A DNA stretch of 64,000 nucleotides from Bacteroidales bacterium UBA6192. GTDB lineage: Bacteria; Bacteroidota; Bacteroidia; Bacteroidales; F082. A program made the position numbers and the translations under genes. Of the stretch, positions 53,288-62,572 are shown piece after piece (the stretch's first letter is position 1; each line of letters starts with the position of its first letter). A model generated the notes under the pieces. The model saw only the letters and a list, made by a program, of their open reading frames with translations. It did not search any database and had not been told where the DNA came from. The stretch spans positions 1-64,000 of the forward strand of contig DITE01000059.1 in NCBI GenBank assembly GCA_002422725.1, read 5' to 3'.

Positions 53288-54175
53288 ATGAAATCAAAAA
53301 TTTTAGTGTTAACCATCTTGCTTGCAACCTACCTGATGCCTGTTCAAGTTAATGGGCAGCAAGAAAATATTATGCAAGATTCAATGACCTTTGCCATCCT
53401 TTCGCTCACCTATTATGGCTACGAGCTTGTGGGCGGGCATGTGTCCTACCATCCGCTCTGCGACAATTACTGCGAATGGGATAATATTCCGCTGCGATAC
53501 CAATATGTTACTTATGGCGATTTTTTTGAAGAAAATTTCTTTTACACTTACAACAATGAATTATTACTCAGTGCTACTTATGGTTGGATGGGCGGTGGAT
53601 GGTCTGACCCCTATCCTCATCCTTTCTGGCCTGTCGATTCGTTCCCTGCCGATCAAAACAATCTACCTGTCCCTTTTCCACAGTATGTAAAATATTATAC
53701 TTATGATATTGGGATTCCTATGGAAGAGTTCCTGCTTAGGGCCGATTCGGCATGGAAAGCAGCATCAACATTAGACATCGTCAGGGAGTATGCCCAATAT
53801 GCCCATTGGGTTGGCATTTTTAAATGGCCATACAACGTACAAATATATCCGGATATGGACCCAGGCACCCGTTGGGTTATCATGCTGTACTATGGCAACG
53901 ATTTTATTACGGGTCTGCCAATAGATCAACATAAACCGGATATGTTTCGTGTTTATCCGGTAAACGACAAACTTTATGTTAAAGCCGAAATAGCGGATTC
54001 ATCCAAAAACCACCGCTTAAAACTTTACGATACTTTTGGTCGTATGCACAAAAACATCCCCTTGCAGGAAGGCATAGCTGGAACTGACATCAGCAACCTC
54101 AGCAAGGGAGTATATGTTGCAACAATATCATCACCTGATGGAATTGTATATTCAACAAAGCTGGTTGTGCAGTAA
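53288..54175 (+). CDS. T9SS-secreted protein of unknown function
   Basis: 295 residues from ATG 53288 (signal peptide, cleavage near VNGQ); the upstream 9 codons are leader. The middle 190 residues are rich in Tyr, Trp, Pro and Asp with WDNIPLRYQY and GWMGGGWSDPYPHPFWP, and fit no family I recognise. The C-terminal 70 residues are a T9SS type A domain (FRVYPVNDKLYV, LYDTFGRMHK, DISNLSKGVYVATI, KLVVQ) close to that of the preceding gene (57 bases upstream). The two genes are likely cotranscribed and may be exported as a pair. Confidence 0.78.
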   Translation: MKSKILVLTILLATYLMPVQVNGQQENIMQDSMTFAILSLTYYGYELVGGHVSYHPLCDNYCEWDNIPLRYQYVTYGDFFEENFFYTYNNELLLSATYGWMGGGWSDPYPHPFWPVDSFPADQNNLPVPFPQYVKYYTYDIGIPMEEFLLRADSAWKAASTLDIVREYAQYAHWVGIFKWPYNVQIYPDMDPGTRWVIMLYYGNDFITGLPIDQHKPDMFRVYPVNDKLYVKAEIADSSKNHRLKLYDTFGRMHKNIPLQEGIAGTDISNLSKGVYVATISSPDGIVYSTKLVVQ

Positions 54176-54292
54176 TTGCCCGACTATTCGTTAGTAGAGC
54201 CATAGAATCAATTATTTCCTTCACTATATTCCCTCCAGGGTTGTTATGGCTACGCCCTTTCCGTCCCCGCCCGGAGTCTTCCAAATTATACC

Positions 54293-54300
54293 TACCTTTG
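54293..54300 (+). promoter_or_regulatory. -7 element for the DUF2027/Smr gene
   Basis: TACCTTTG, 19 bases before ATG 54320. No clear -33 TTG. Confidence 0.45.
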
Positions 54301-54319
54301 CACGCTAATTCAAGCGTAA

Positions 54320-55390
54320 ATGTCGAGATTCAAACAAGGGGATAAAGTTAAATTCCTGAACGAAAAGGGTGGAGGTGTTGTGGTTCGGATGATCGACACA
54401 CGGATGGTACTGGTTGCTATTGAAGATGGGTTTGAGATTCCGGTATTGATCAATGAAATTGTGTTGGCCGAGGGGCAGGCCTCTGTTGCGAAAATCGATG
54501 CACAGGTCCAGGCAGTAAAGCGTGAACTGACTGAGCAGGCTGATGCAGCCGATGCCGCTCGCAGGGGAAGTCTCAGACGATTTGCCAGGAATCCGGAACA
54601 GGAAGGAATTTACCTCGCATTTGTGCCTCACGATCAGCAATGGATACTCACAGGCCTGCTCGATGTTGTGCTGGTGAATCATACACCCGCTGAACTCCTT
54701 TATAGTGTCAGCCTGCAGGATGAGGGAGTGTTTGTGAATGCCGATTATGGCGAGATTGCTTCTTTTAGCAAGGTCGTTATCGAAACAATCGCCCGCGAAG
54801 ACATCAACTATTGGTGTCTTGGCATGGTTCAGGCTATTCTGATTCAGGATAGAAGCAAAGATGCTTTTCTTCCCTTGCATGCCCCATTCGATATCAAACC
54901 GAATCGGTTTTTTAAAGAAGGAAGTTACACTTTATTCAGTGTGTTGGGCGACAAAGCCCTGACAATCAATCTGCAATCATTGAGTTCGCTGATGGCTGGA
55001 AAAGACCTGCTGCAGGATACAAAATTCGACAAAGCAGTTGACGAACCGGTGAGACGACATAAAAAGGAAGCAGCAATGATCGACAAACACCGCACTGCTG
55101 CAAACGAAGCTGTTGTAGACCTTCACATTGCCGAGCTGGTGGATAACATAGCCGGTATGTCGAGCAAGGATATGTTCGCCATTCAGACAGATTATTTCCG
55201 AAAGGCGTTGGATAGTGCCCTTCAGAATGATTACAACAAGGTAACCTTTATTCATGGGGTAGGGAATGGCGTTTTGAAACAGGCAATCATCAAAGTACTG
55301 GAGGAGTTTGAAGGTACCGAAAGCAGGATGGCATCAATGAGTAAATTTGGTGTGGGGGCTATTGATGTGATTATTCGTGATAAAAATTAA
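54320..55390 (+). CDS. DUF2027 and Smr domain protein
   Basis: 356 residues. An N-terminal KOW-like segment (GDKVKFLNEKGGGVVVR) and the DUF2027 body are followed by an Smr domain at about 275-356, with EAVVDLHIAELVDN (a variant of LDLHG) and the FIHGVGNGVLK motif. Smr domains are nuclease modules of MutS2-like and related proteins; here the domain is linked to DUF2027, an arrangement typical of Bacteroidota. It may act on branched DNA or in RNA quality control, but the exact substrate is not known. Monocistronic. Confidence 0.9.
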   Translation: MSRFKQGDKVKFLNEKGGGVVVRMIDTRMVLVAIEDGFEIPVLINEIVLAEGQASVAKIDAQVQAVKRELTEQADAADAARRGSLRRFARNPEQEGIYLAFVPHDQQWILTGLLDVVLVNHTPAELLYSVSLQDEGVFVNADYGEIASFSKVVIETIAREDINYWCLGMVQAILIQDRSKDAFLPLHAPFDIKPNRFFKEGSYTLFSVLGDKALTINLQSLSSLMAGKDLLQDTKFDKAVDEPVRRHKKEAAMIDKHRTAANEAVVDLHIAELVDNIAGMSSKDMFAIQTDYFRKALDSALQNDYNKVTFIHGVGNGVLKQAIIKVLEEFEGTESRMASMSKFGVGAIDVIIRDKN

Positions 55391-55496
55391 GATTTATTTA
55401 TCTGGTAAATAGGTACTTAATAAAGTGTTGGCTTTTTGATGCTATCAATTCATAGTGATTGTAGAAGCAAACCTATAGAATTTAATTTGTTTTCAT

Positions 55497-55504
55497 TATT
55501 TTTG
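55497..55504 (+). promoter_or_regulatory. -7 element for the ResB-CcsA fusion gene
   Basis: TATTTTTG, 44 bases before ATG 55549; the -33 side is weak. Confidence 0.45.
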
Positions 55505-55548
55505 GCCTGTTTAATTCATTGTTTAATTGATAACAACATAAAATTTCT

Positions 55549-58500
55549 ATGATAAAGAAGATCCTGAAAATATTGTTTTCTATGGAAGTCATGGGATTGT
55601 TGGTAATTGCTTTTGCAGTTTCGGCAGGAGTGGCCACCTTCATCGAAAATGATTACGGTATCCCGGGAGCCAAAACAGCAGTTTATAATGCCACCTGGTT
55701 CGAAATACTGCTGTTGTTACTAGGTATTAATTTGATTGTCAATATTTTTCGCTACAAGATGTACCGTCGTGAAAAATTGGCGGTTTTTACATTCCACTTG
55801 TCCTTTATTGTCATCCTGCTGGGTTCGGGAATCACACGCTTTATCGGTTACGAAGGCATCATGAGTATCCGTGAAGGTGCTTCGGCAAACACCATGTTGT
55901 CGGATGCAACTTATGTGATGGCAGAAGCCCGTTACAATGGTGAGATGGTTTACACCGATAAAAAGGTATTGCTTTCAACGCTGAACCAGCGCTCATACAA
56001 GTCAGGAGTAAGGGTAGGAGATAAGAAAGTAAGCATGAAATCACTCAAATATGTGCCCAACGCCCAGGAAATGCTTGTGCACGGCAAGTCGGGCGGTGAC
56101 GCATATGTAGTAATGGTTGTGTCGGGAGCCGAAAGTGGCCGGAACAGTTTGTCGATAAAGCAGGGTGAGCAGCGCAACTTTATGGGGATTGATTTTTTGT
56201 TCGACCTGCCATTCGACAGCAGCGCTGTTAACCTGACACTGAGTGCAGGAAAACTCAGTATCCATGTTCCGGAACCTATGACAGCAATGTCCATGATGGG
56301 CGGCACTGCAGATAGCCTTTTGCCGGGAACCTGGCATCCTTTTGAAACACGCAAACTTTATAGCCTGGGGGCCCTGCGTATCGTCCTTACGGATATTTAT
56401 GAGCATGGCAAGGTGGATTATAAAACCTATGCCGGCAAAGACATGAATTTTATGAATGCCCTTGTTATTGAGCTTCAATCGGGCGATGAAACCCGGGAGA
56501 TCACCTTAAGGGGAGGCCAGGGCTATATCGGTGAAACAACTGTAGCCGAGATCAATGGTATTGAGCTTAAGATGATGTATGGAGCAAAGGTGCTTGATTT
56601 GCCATTCTCGATCAAACTGAATGATTTTCAGTTGGAACGATACCCGGGATCAAAGAGTCCGGCTTCGTATGCAAGCGAGGTTACCCTGGTCGACGCTTCA
56701 GCAAATATTGAAAAGCCCTACAGGATTTTCATGAATAATGTGTTGCAATACGGGGGATATCGCTTTTTTCAATCATCTTATGATAAGGATGAGAAGGGTA
56801 CTGTTTTGTCGGTAAATAAAGATCCTTACGGCACCTTTGTTACCTATGTTGGTTATTTTTTGATGACATTGGGAATGATACTCGCTTTATTCAGCCGCAA
56901 TAGTCGGTTTGCCTTGCTTGGACGCATGTTGAACAAGAGCAAAGATGCGGGGAAAGTTATCTCTGTGGCTTTGTTATTGGTTGTGTTTTCTATGCCTTCC
57001 TTTGGTCAGCAGATTCAGAGGAAGAGTGTCAGCGAAACTAAAATCATTGATGTGGGTCATGCAGCCGGTTTTGGCGAATTGTTGGTGCAGGATCATGATG
57101 GCCGGCTCAAGCCAATGAACACCCTGGCAAGTGAGATGTTGCGTAAAGTGTCGCGTAAGAGTTCGCTTGAGGGCCTCAATCCGGAACAAGTTTTGCTAGG
57201 GATGTTAACCCAGCCCGAAAGCTGGCAGATGATTCCCATGATTAAAGTATCGCATCCACAATTGAAGAGTTATCTTGGCCTGAATGGCAACCTTGCTGCT
57301 TTCGTTGATTTCCTGGATTTTACCGATGGTGGTGGTGGCTATAAACTTCGCGACCTTGTGAACCAGGCCTATGGAAAAAAACCATCTGAGCGCAGCAAGT
57401 TCGACAATGATGTGATGGCTGTTGACGAAAGGGTTAACATCTCCTACATGGTTTATACCGGTGATCTGCTGAAAGTTCTGCCCGATCCGGGCGATTCGCA
57501 CAAGCCCTGGCTTTCGCCTGGTAAATCCGCAGTTGGCATCAATGCCGAAGACTCAGCCTTTATCGTCGAGGTATTACCCTATTACTTCATGTCGCTTAAC
57601 TCAGGCGATATGGAACAGGCGAATTTGCTATTGGATGGCATAAAAAACTTTCAGCAGAAATTTGGTGCCGATATCATGCCGGCTCCATCAAAAGTCAAAT
57701 TGGAAATAGCCTATAACAATATGCTCATTTTCGACCGGCTAGGGAAGTATTATGGGATGGTCGGAGTCATCATGCTGATTTTGGTCTTTATGAATATTTT
57801 CCGCGAGCGACGTTGGATTAATCTGGTTATCAAAATATTTTATGCGATAATCATTGTGTTCTTTATTTTTCAGACAGCCGGTCTGGCCATGCGATGGTAC
57901 ATTGCGGGTCGTGCCCCGTGGAGCAATGGCTATGAATCAATGATTTATATTGGCTGGGTTACAGTGCTTGCCGGGTTGATTTTTTCAAGAAAGTCGCAAA
58001 TGACCATAGCGGCAACTTCCATATTGGCTTCCATCATCCTGATGGTTGCTCATCTGAGCTGGATGGACCCCGAAATCACAAACCTGGTTCCTGTGCTGAA
58101 ATCATACTGGTTAACCATTCACGTTTCGGTTATCACAGCAAGTTATGGATTTCTCGCCCTCGGTGCATTGCTTGGATTCATCAGCCTGATTTTGATGATC
58201 CTGAAGTCGAAGAAAAACCACGAACACCTGCGTGATAAGATCAGAGAACTGGCTCACATTAATGAAAGAACCGTAATTATTGGTCTTTACCTGCTAACCA
58301 TCGGTACTTTCCTCGGTGGCATATGGGCTAATGAATCCTGGGGACGATATTGGGGATGGGATCCGAAAGAAACATGGGCATTGGTAACCATACTGGTTTA
58401 TACATTTATAGCCCACATGGGCTATACACCCGGCCTGAAAACCGATTACAACTATGCCTTATTTACCCTTGTCGGATTTAGTTCGGTGATCATGACCTAT

Positions 58501-58647
58501 TTTGGTGTAAACTATTATCTTTCCGGACTCCATTCATATGCAGCCGGCGATCCGGTGCCAGTTCCTACTTTTGTGTACTATACAGTTGGAATAATCACTG
58601 CTGTTGCAATCTGGGCATATTTTAACGAAAGAAGACACATAAAATAG
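55549..58647 (+). CDS. ccsBA: Fused ResB-CcsA cytochrome c biogenesis protein
   Basis: 1032 residues. The N-terminal 460 residues are ResB/CcsB-like: membrane segments near 10-30, 55-70 and 80-100, a long periplasmic domain, and a further segment near 430-450. A periplasmic part with PSFGQQ and an ALASEML-like region follows, then the CcsA domain from about residue 735 with multiple helices, conserved histidines and the heme-handling tryptophan-rich motif WGWDPKETW near residue 935. The system II fusion moves heme and attaches it to CXXCH sites outside the cytoplasm. It is needed by the ten-or-more-heme cytochrome and the diheme peroxidase encoded nearby. Confidence 0.95.
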   Translation: MIKKILKILFSMEVMGLLVIAFAVSAGVATFIENDYGIPGAKTAVYNATWFEILLLLLGINLIVNIFRYKMYRREKLAVFTFHLSFIVILLGSGITRFIGYEGIMSIREGASANTMLSDATYVMAEARYNGEMVYTDKKVLLSTLNQRSYKSGVRVGDKKVSMKSLKYVPNAQEMLVHGKSGGDAYVVMVVSGAESGRNSLSIKQGEQRNFMGIDFLFDLPFDSSAVNLTLSAGKLSIHVPEPMTAMSMMGGTADSLLPGTWHPFETRKLYSLGALRIVLTDIYEHGKVDYKTYAGKDMNFMNALVIELQSGDETREITLRGGQGYIGETTVAEINGIELKMMYGAKVLDLPFSIKLNDFQLERYPGSKSPASYASEVTLVDASANIEKPYRIFMNNVLQYGGYRFFQSSYDKDEKGTVLSVNKDPYGTFVTYVGYFLMTLGMILALFSRNSRFALLGRMLNKSKDAGKVISVALLLVVFSMPSFGQQIQRKSVSETKIIDVGHAAGFGELLVQDHDGRLKPMNTLASEMLRKVSRKSSLEGLNPEQVLLGMLTQPESWQMIPMIKVSHPQLKSYLGLNGNLAAFVDFLDFTDGGGGYKLRDLVNQAYGKKPSERSKFDNDVMAVDERVNISYMVYTGDLLKVLPDPGDSHKPWLSPGKSAVGINAEDSAFIVEVLPYYFMSLNSGDMEQANLLLDGIKNFQQKFGADIMPAPSKVKLEIAYNNMLIFDRLGKYYGMVGVIMLILVFMNIFRERRWINLVIKIFYAIIIVFFIFQTAGLAMRWYIAGRAPWSNGYESMIYIGWVTVLAGLIFSRKSQMTIAATSILASIILMVAHLSWMDPEITNLVPVLKSYWLTIHVSVITASYGFLALGALLGFISLILMILKSKKNHEHLRDKIRELAHINERTVIIGLYLLTIGTFLGGIWANESWGRYWGWDPKETWALVTILVYTFIAHMGYTPGLKTDYNYALFTLVGFSSVIMTYFGVNYYLSGLHSYAAGDPVPVPTFVYYTVGIITAVAIWAYFNERRHIK

Positions 58648-58662
58648 TATTGTGTCCAAAAG

Positions 58663-58704
58663 AAAAAGCCTGCCCGAAACATTTTCAGGACAGGCTTTTT
58701 TTTT
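58663..58704. terminator. Bidirectional terminator between ccsBA and the pst operon
   Basis: AAAAAGCCTG (58663-58672) pairs with CAGGCTTTTT (58691-58700), extended by CC/GG after a mismatch. T-runs on both strands serve the two convergent genes. Confidence 0.88.
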
Positions 58705-58710
58705 AATCTT

Positions 58711-60003
58711 TTAGTTCGCTTTGAAAAAAGTTGGTTTTATGGTTAACTGCAGCCATCCCCATGACGAAATCAACCCCTTGCCAGGTTTTATTTGCTGGAT
58801 GACTTCCATTGATTTTTCAGGGATCATGACCGAATAACCCCCATTTAGCGCTACCTGTTCGCTAAACCTGATTATGAACCATAAATCAATTTCTGATCCC
58901 AGCGGTGATGCGAGGTAAGTTCCTGAAATTTCCGGATGGGTATTCAGTACCTTTGAGTTTAGTGCGAAGTAATGATATTCGGCTGTTAATGTTAGTTTTT
59001 TACTTGCCTCAAAAGCGACAACCCCATATAAATCATTGAGTCCTCCGTTTTTGGTTGCTTTTGGCATGTTGTTGAAGTAGTCCATGTAACCATAAGTTGC
59101 ATGCCGAACACCGTAGAGCAGATCAAAAAGGTTGTCGGAATCTGTGCTGTTGCTATTGTCACCTGAAATGAGTGAGAATCCGATTCCCGGGCTCAGTTTT
59201 CCGGTTTTATAATCGGCACGGGCATTCAGGTTCCAGGCATTCACTTTTGTCCCCATGTTGTTTTTGCCAAGTTGATGGTAATAACTGGCCCAGCTTCTCA
59301 ACCTGTCTGTCTGGTAGGAGATGTAAGTGCCGAGGCTTACCCTTGTATTCATTGATTCGGTTGTGTCACTTTGCATGAAACCCGAGCCCAGGGCAATCGC
59401 CGATATGGACAGTTTTTGATTCAGTTTTTGCTGAATCCGGACAAAGTAAAGTGTTTTCATTTTTGTGCTGATGTATTGATTGCCGTAGCGGTTATCGGCC
59501 ATATTGTTCAGCGAAAAGGCAGCGTCGACACTCAGATTCATGTTCTGATAGCGATAGCGCACAGCGTCGTATTTGACCGAATGATTGTTCCAGTTTCTTG
59601 CCGAGAGCAGTCGGGAATCGTCATAATCAAAATACTGGCGGCCAATTTTTAGTGAAGAGTTTTTTAGAAAATTAAGTTCAGCCCAGGCTTCATTCAGGTC
59701 GATGCTTGCATTATCGCCAAAAATCCCGGTTGAGTTGAATATCAATTCATCACCCCATACTCTGACATCCTGAAAACTCAGTCCGGTTTTAAGCCAGTCT
59801 TTTTGATACAAGATATTAACCCTTGTTCGCTGACTGATCAGAAATGCAGTATTTTGTCCCTCTTTGATTAGTTCACCATATCCATTTCTGGCTTCTGCTC
59901 GTGTGCGAAACTCGCCGGATAGTGAAAATTGTGATTTCGCCTGGTTAGCAGCGATTAGCATGATTATGAATAATATCAATGCTTTTAGAAAAGGTCTCAA
60001 CAT
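58711..60003 (-). CDS. Alginate-export-like outer-membrane porin in the pst operon
   Basis: 430 residues from ATG 60003 (signal peptide, cleavage near AKSQ); the longer frame overlaps pstB. The body has long amphipathic beta strands typical of a 16-18 strand barrel, with FSLSGEFRTRAEARNGY at the N-terminus and RQYFDYDDSRLLSARNW, matching the alginate-export (AlgE-like) porin family. It ends in WLQLTIKPTFF plus a short tail. It starts 41 bases after pstB on the same strand with no terminator between. In this position it may let phosphate or phosphate-rich compounds cross the outer membrane, but family members carry other substrates. Confidence 0.83.
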   Translation of the reverse strand: MLRPFLKALILFIIMLIAANQAKSQFSLSGEFRTRAEARNGYGELIKEGQNTAFLISQRTRVNILYQKDWLKTGLSFQDVRVWGDELIFNSTGIFGDNASIDLNEAWAELNFLKNSSLKIGRQYFDYDDSRLLSARNWNNHSVKYDAVRYRYQNMNLSVDAAFSLNNMADNRYGNQYISTKMKTLYFVRIQQKLNQKLSISAIALGSGFMQSDTTESMNTRVSLGTYISYQTDRLRSWASYYHQLGKNNMGTKVNAWNLNARADYKTGKLSPGIGFSLISGDNSNSTDSDNLFDLLYGVRHATYGYMDYFNNMPKATKNGGLNDLYGVVAFEASKKLTLTAEYHYFALNSKVLNTHPEISGTYLASPLGSEIDLWFIIRFSEQVALNGGYSVMIPEKSMEVIQQIKPGKGLISSWGWLQLTIKPTFFKAN

Positions 60004-60044
60004 AATAATAAGATTTGTTCGAACGAAATTAAAATAAGTTACTA

Positions 60045-60803
60045 TCAATAAAACATACCTTTCAGATATTCTTTGGTTTTTTCCTGTTTCGGGTTTTCAA
60101 AGAATTCATTTACAGGACCTTGCTCAATCACTTCGCCCATATACATAAAGATAACATAGTCGGCAATCCGTTTAGCCTGTCGCAGGATGTGCGTCACGAT
60201 GACAATAGTATAAGCTTCTTTCAGCTCCATGAATTTTTCTTCAATGGCCTGACTCGATTGAGGATCAAGAGCGGATGTCGGTTCATCGGCCAGAATAATC
60301 TGGGGGTCAACAGCAAGACCGCGGGCAAGGCAAAGACGCTGTTGCTGGCCAATTGACAGGGCTACTGCAGGATCGTGCAGGCGGTCTTTTACCTCGTCCC
60401 ACAGGTTTACCAACTTCAGGTAATGCTCAACACGATGATGAAGATATTTTTTCTTTTTTCTACCACTGATCCTCAGGCCATAAGCCACATTATTGAAAAT
60501 GTTCATAGGCAAGGGGTAAGGTCGTTGTGCCAGGAGTCCCATCATTTTCCTAATGTTGGTAATGTCTTCATTCGAACTCAGGATGTCAGTTCCATCGATA
60601 AGTATTTTTCCGCTAAGATGCGCATCAGGATGCAGATCAGTCAACCTGTTCATGCAACGCAGCAGCGAAGTTTTACCGCAGCCCGAAGGACCAAGGATGA
60701 CCGTAATTTTCTTTTCAGGAATCTCCGATTCAATATTTTTCAGGATATGCTGTTTGCCATAGTGCAAATCCAGTTTCGAAAGATGAATTTTTGTACTGTT
60801 CAT
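60045..60803 (-). CDS. pstB: Phosphate ABC transporter ATP-binding protein
   Basis: 252 residues. Walker A GPSGCGKT (38-45), Q-loop LLAQRPYPLP, signature LSIGQQQRLCLARGLA (149 onward, Ile in place of the second Gly of LSGGQ), and Walker B IILADEPTSALDP. PstB powers high-affinity phosphate import with PstA and PstC. It starts three bases after the pstA stop. phoU, often the next gene, is absent and a porin takes its place. Confidence 0.95.
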   Translation of the reverse strand: MNSTKIHLSKLDLHYGKQHILKNIESEIPEKKITVILGPSGCGKTSLLRCMNRLTDLHPDAHLSGKILIDGTDILSSNEDITNIRKMMGLLAQRPYPLPMNIFNNVAYGLRISGRKKKKYLHHRVEHYLKLVNLWDEVKDRLHDPAVALSIGQQQRLCLARGLAVDPQIILADEPTSALDPQSSQAIEEKFMELKEAYTIVIVTHILRQAKRIADYVIFMYMGEVIEQGPVNEFFENPKQEKTKEYLKGMFY

Positions 60804-60806
60804 AGC

Positions 60807-61673
60807 CTAAAAATTAATTCTGTTCTTGTGATACTTTCTCGAAAGAACACGGGTTAAAATACTGATAAACAATATGATGATAACAAGAACAACTGCGGCA
60901 GCAAAAGCCCTTTGTCTGACTTCTTCAATCGGTGAACTCAGCTGAAAAAATATGGTAAGGGGTAAGGTAGCTGCAGGTTGGTTGAGTGAAGTGGGTATAT
61001 GATCGGTGAAACCAGTGGTGAAAAGCACAGATGCTACATCGCCTGCAGCCCTGCCAAAAGAAAGTAAAACAGCCGTAATCATTCCGGGGATACATTGTTT
61101 GAAAAAGACCCTGTAGGAGATTTCTGACCGTGTTGACCCAAGCGAAAGTGCAGCCTCAAGCAAACCTTTCGGCACAGTTTTCAAAGCTTCGTCCATAGCT
61201 CTGATCATGATGGGCAACACAAAAAGCGTTACGGTAATGATTCCTGCCAGGAGTGAAGCCCTGATTCCCAAATAGATCATGATGGTGAAACCAAATGCTC
61301 CATACACAATGGAAGGTATGCCCCAAAGCAGATCGAGGATCAGCCTGATGCTGTTTACAAAACGCGGCATGGAAGCCAGATGGACGTTCATCATCAGCGC
61401 AACGGGAAGTCCGGTTACAAATGCCAGCAGGGTAGAACCAAGTGAGAGATAGAGTGTTCCGATGATGGCATTCAGAATCCCTCCTTCCTTACCAAAATAA
61501 TATCCGCCGGAAGGCACACTGCTGATCATTTCCCAACTGAGATAGGGCAGGCCACTACGCAGGATGCTGAATAAAATGAGAAAAAGAACCATGCAAATAA
61601 ACATGGTTGATAAAAACATCAGAACCCTGAAGAACTTTTCTTCTATTTTTTTTGCTTTCATTTTAATCAGCAT
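60807..61673 (-). CDS. pstA: Phosphate ABC transporter permease PstA
   Basis: 288 residues with six predicted membrane helices. The permease EAA-like loop reads EAALSLGSTRSEISYRVFFKQCIPGM. SYLSWEMI near the N-terminus and GVASVLF-like GRAAGDVASVLFTTGF are PstA features. ATG 61673 overlaps pstC by seven bases; ATG 61661 is an alternative. Inner-membrane half of the phosphate channel. Confidence 0.95.
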   Translation of the reverse strand: MLIKMKAKKIEEKFFRVLMFLSTMFICMVLFLILFSILRSGLPYLSWEMISSVPSGGYYFGKEGGILNAIIGTLYLSLGSTLLAFVTGLPVALMMNVHLASMPRFVNSIRLILDLLWGIPSIVYGAFGFTIMIYLGIRASLLAGIITVTLFVLPIMIRAMDEALKTVPKGLLEAALSLGSTRSEISYRVFFKQCIPGMITAVLLSFGRAAGDVASVLFTTGFTDHIPTSLNQPAATLPLTIFFQLSSPIEEVRQRAFAAAVVLVIIILFISILTRVLSRKYHKNRINF

Positions 61674-62572
61674 TTTTCATCACACTGTATGATAATGTAT
61701 CGCGAAATCAGATTGAAGATGAGTACTACGACAAACAAAATCAGGGCCGACAGCATCAGGGCTGAATCATACAATGGGATGGACATCATTTCGCCATAAT
61801 TATTGGCAATCAGTGCCGGTAAGGGATATCCTGGCTGAATTAGTCCGGTTGGGATACGGGTCACATTCCCTACTACCATCAGCACGGCAATTGTTTCGCC
61901 AAAGGCCCGTGACATACCTAAACCAAAAGCGGCAACGATGCCAGGCATACCCTTTTTTAAAAGTACAAATTTCACAGTCTGCCAGCGTGTTGCCCCTACT
62001 GAAAGCGAAGCTTCGGTTAGTTCATCCGGTATGTTCTTAAAAACCTCGATCAGGATATTGAGCACAAAGGGGATGATCATGATGGCGAGTACAATAGCTC
62101 CGGCAAGTATCGAATAGCCTGATACTTGTTTGCCAAGCCATGGTCCAAGATAGTTTCCAATGAATGGAACCACAACCAATATGCCCCATAGCCCAAAAAT
62201 GACGGAAGGTATTCCGGCGAGAATGTCAATAACAGGGTGCATCACTTTCAACACCCATCGTTTGGCGTATTGTGTCAGGTGTATAGAGGTTAGCAAACAG
62301 ATAGGGGCAGCAAACAGAAGTGCTGCCATGGTTACCCATACTGAACTGATAATAAACGGGTAAAAGCCAAATTGCCCTGAAATTGGCTTCCATTCTTTTG
62401 AGAATACAAGCGAAAGCAAGGAATTTTCGTGTAGTAGTACCGATGATTTCCAGTAAAGCCCTGCAGCCATAGTGACCGGCAAAATAATGACCAAAGCCAG
62501 ACATATGACCATCCAAAAACCATGGATATTGTTACGCATGGCTCTGCTAAGTCTAACCTGCATTTTCCTCAT
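61667..62572 (-). CDS. pstC: Phosphate ABC transporter permease PstC
   Basis: 301 residues with six predicted membrane helices. Conserved PstC blocks include AAPICLLTSIHLTQYA, IDILAGIPSVIFGLWGI, and the EAA-like loop EASLSVGATRWQTVKFVLLK, then GMSRAFGETIAVLMVVGN. It overlaps pstS by four bases (62569-62572) and pstA by seven, so translation is coupled. Forms the phosphate channel with PstA. Confidence 0.95.
   Translation of the reverse strand: MRKMQVRLSRAMRNNIHGFWMVICLALVIILPVTMAAGLYWKSSVLLHENSLLSLVFSKEWKPISGQFGFYPFIISSVWVTMAALLFAAPICLLTSIHLTQYAKRWVLKVMHPVIDILAGIPSVIFGLWGILVVVPFIGNYLGPWLGKQVSGYSILAGAIVLAIMIIPFVLNILIEVFKNIPDELTEASLSVGATRWQTVKFVLLKKGMPGIVAAFGLGMSRAFGETIAVLMVVGNVTRIPTGLIQPGYPLPALIANNYGEMMSIPLYDSALMLSALILFVVVLIFNLISRYIIIQCDEKC

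Noticed and set aside
54305..54880. Minus-strand frame of 191 codons
   Set aside because: Antisense to the DUF2027/Smr gene, which has clear domains.
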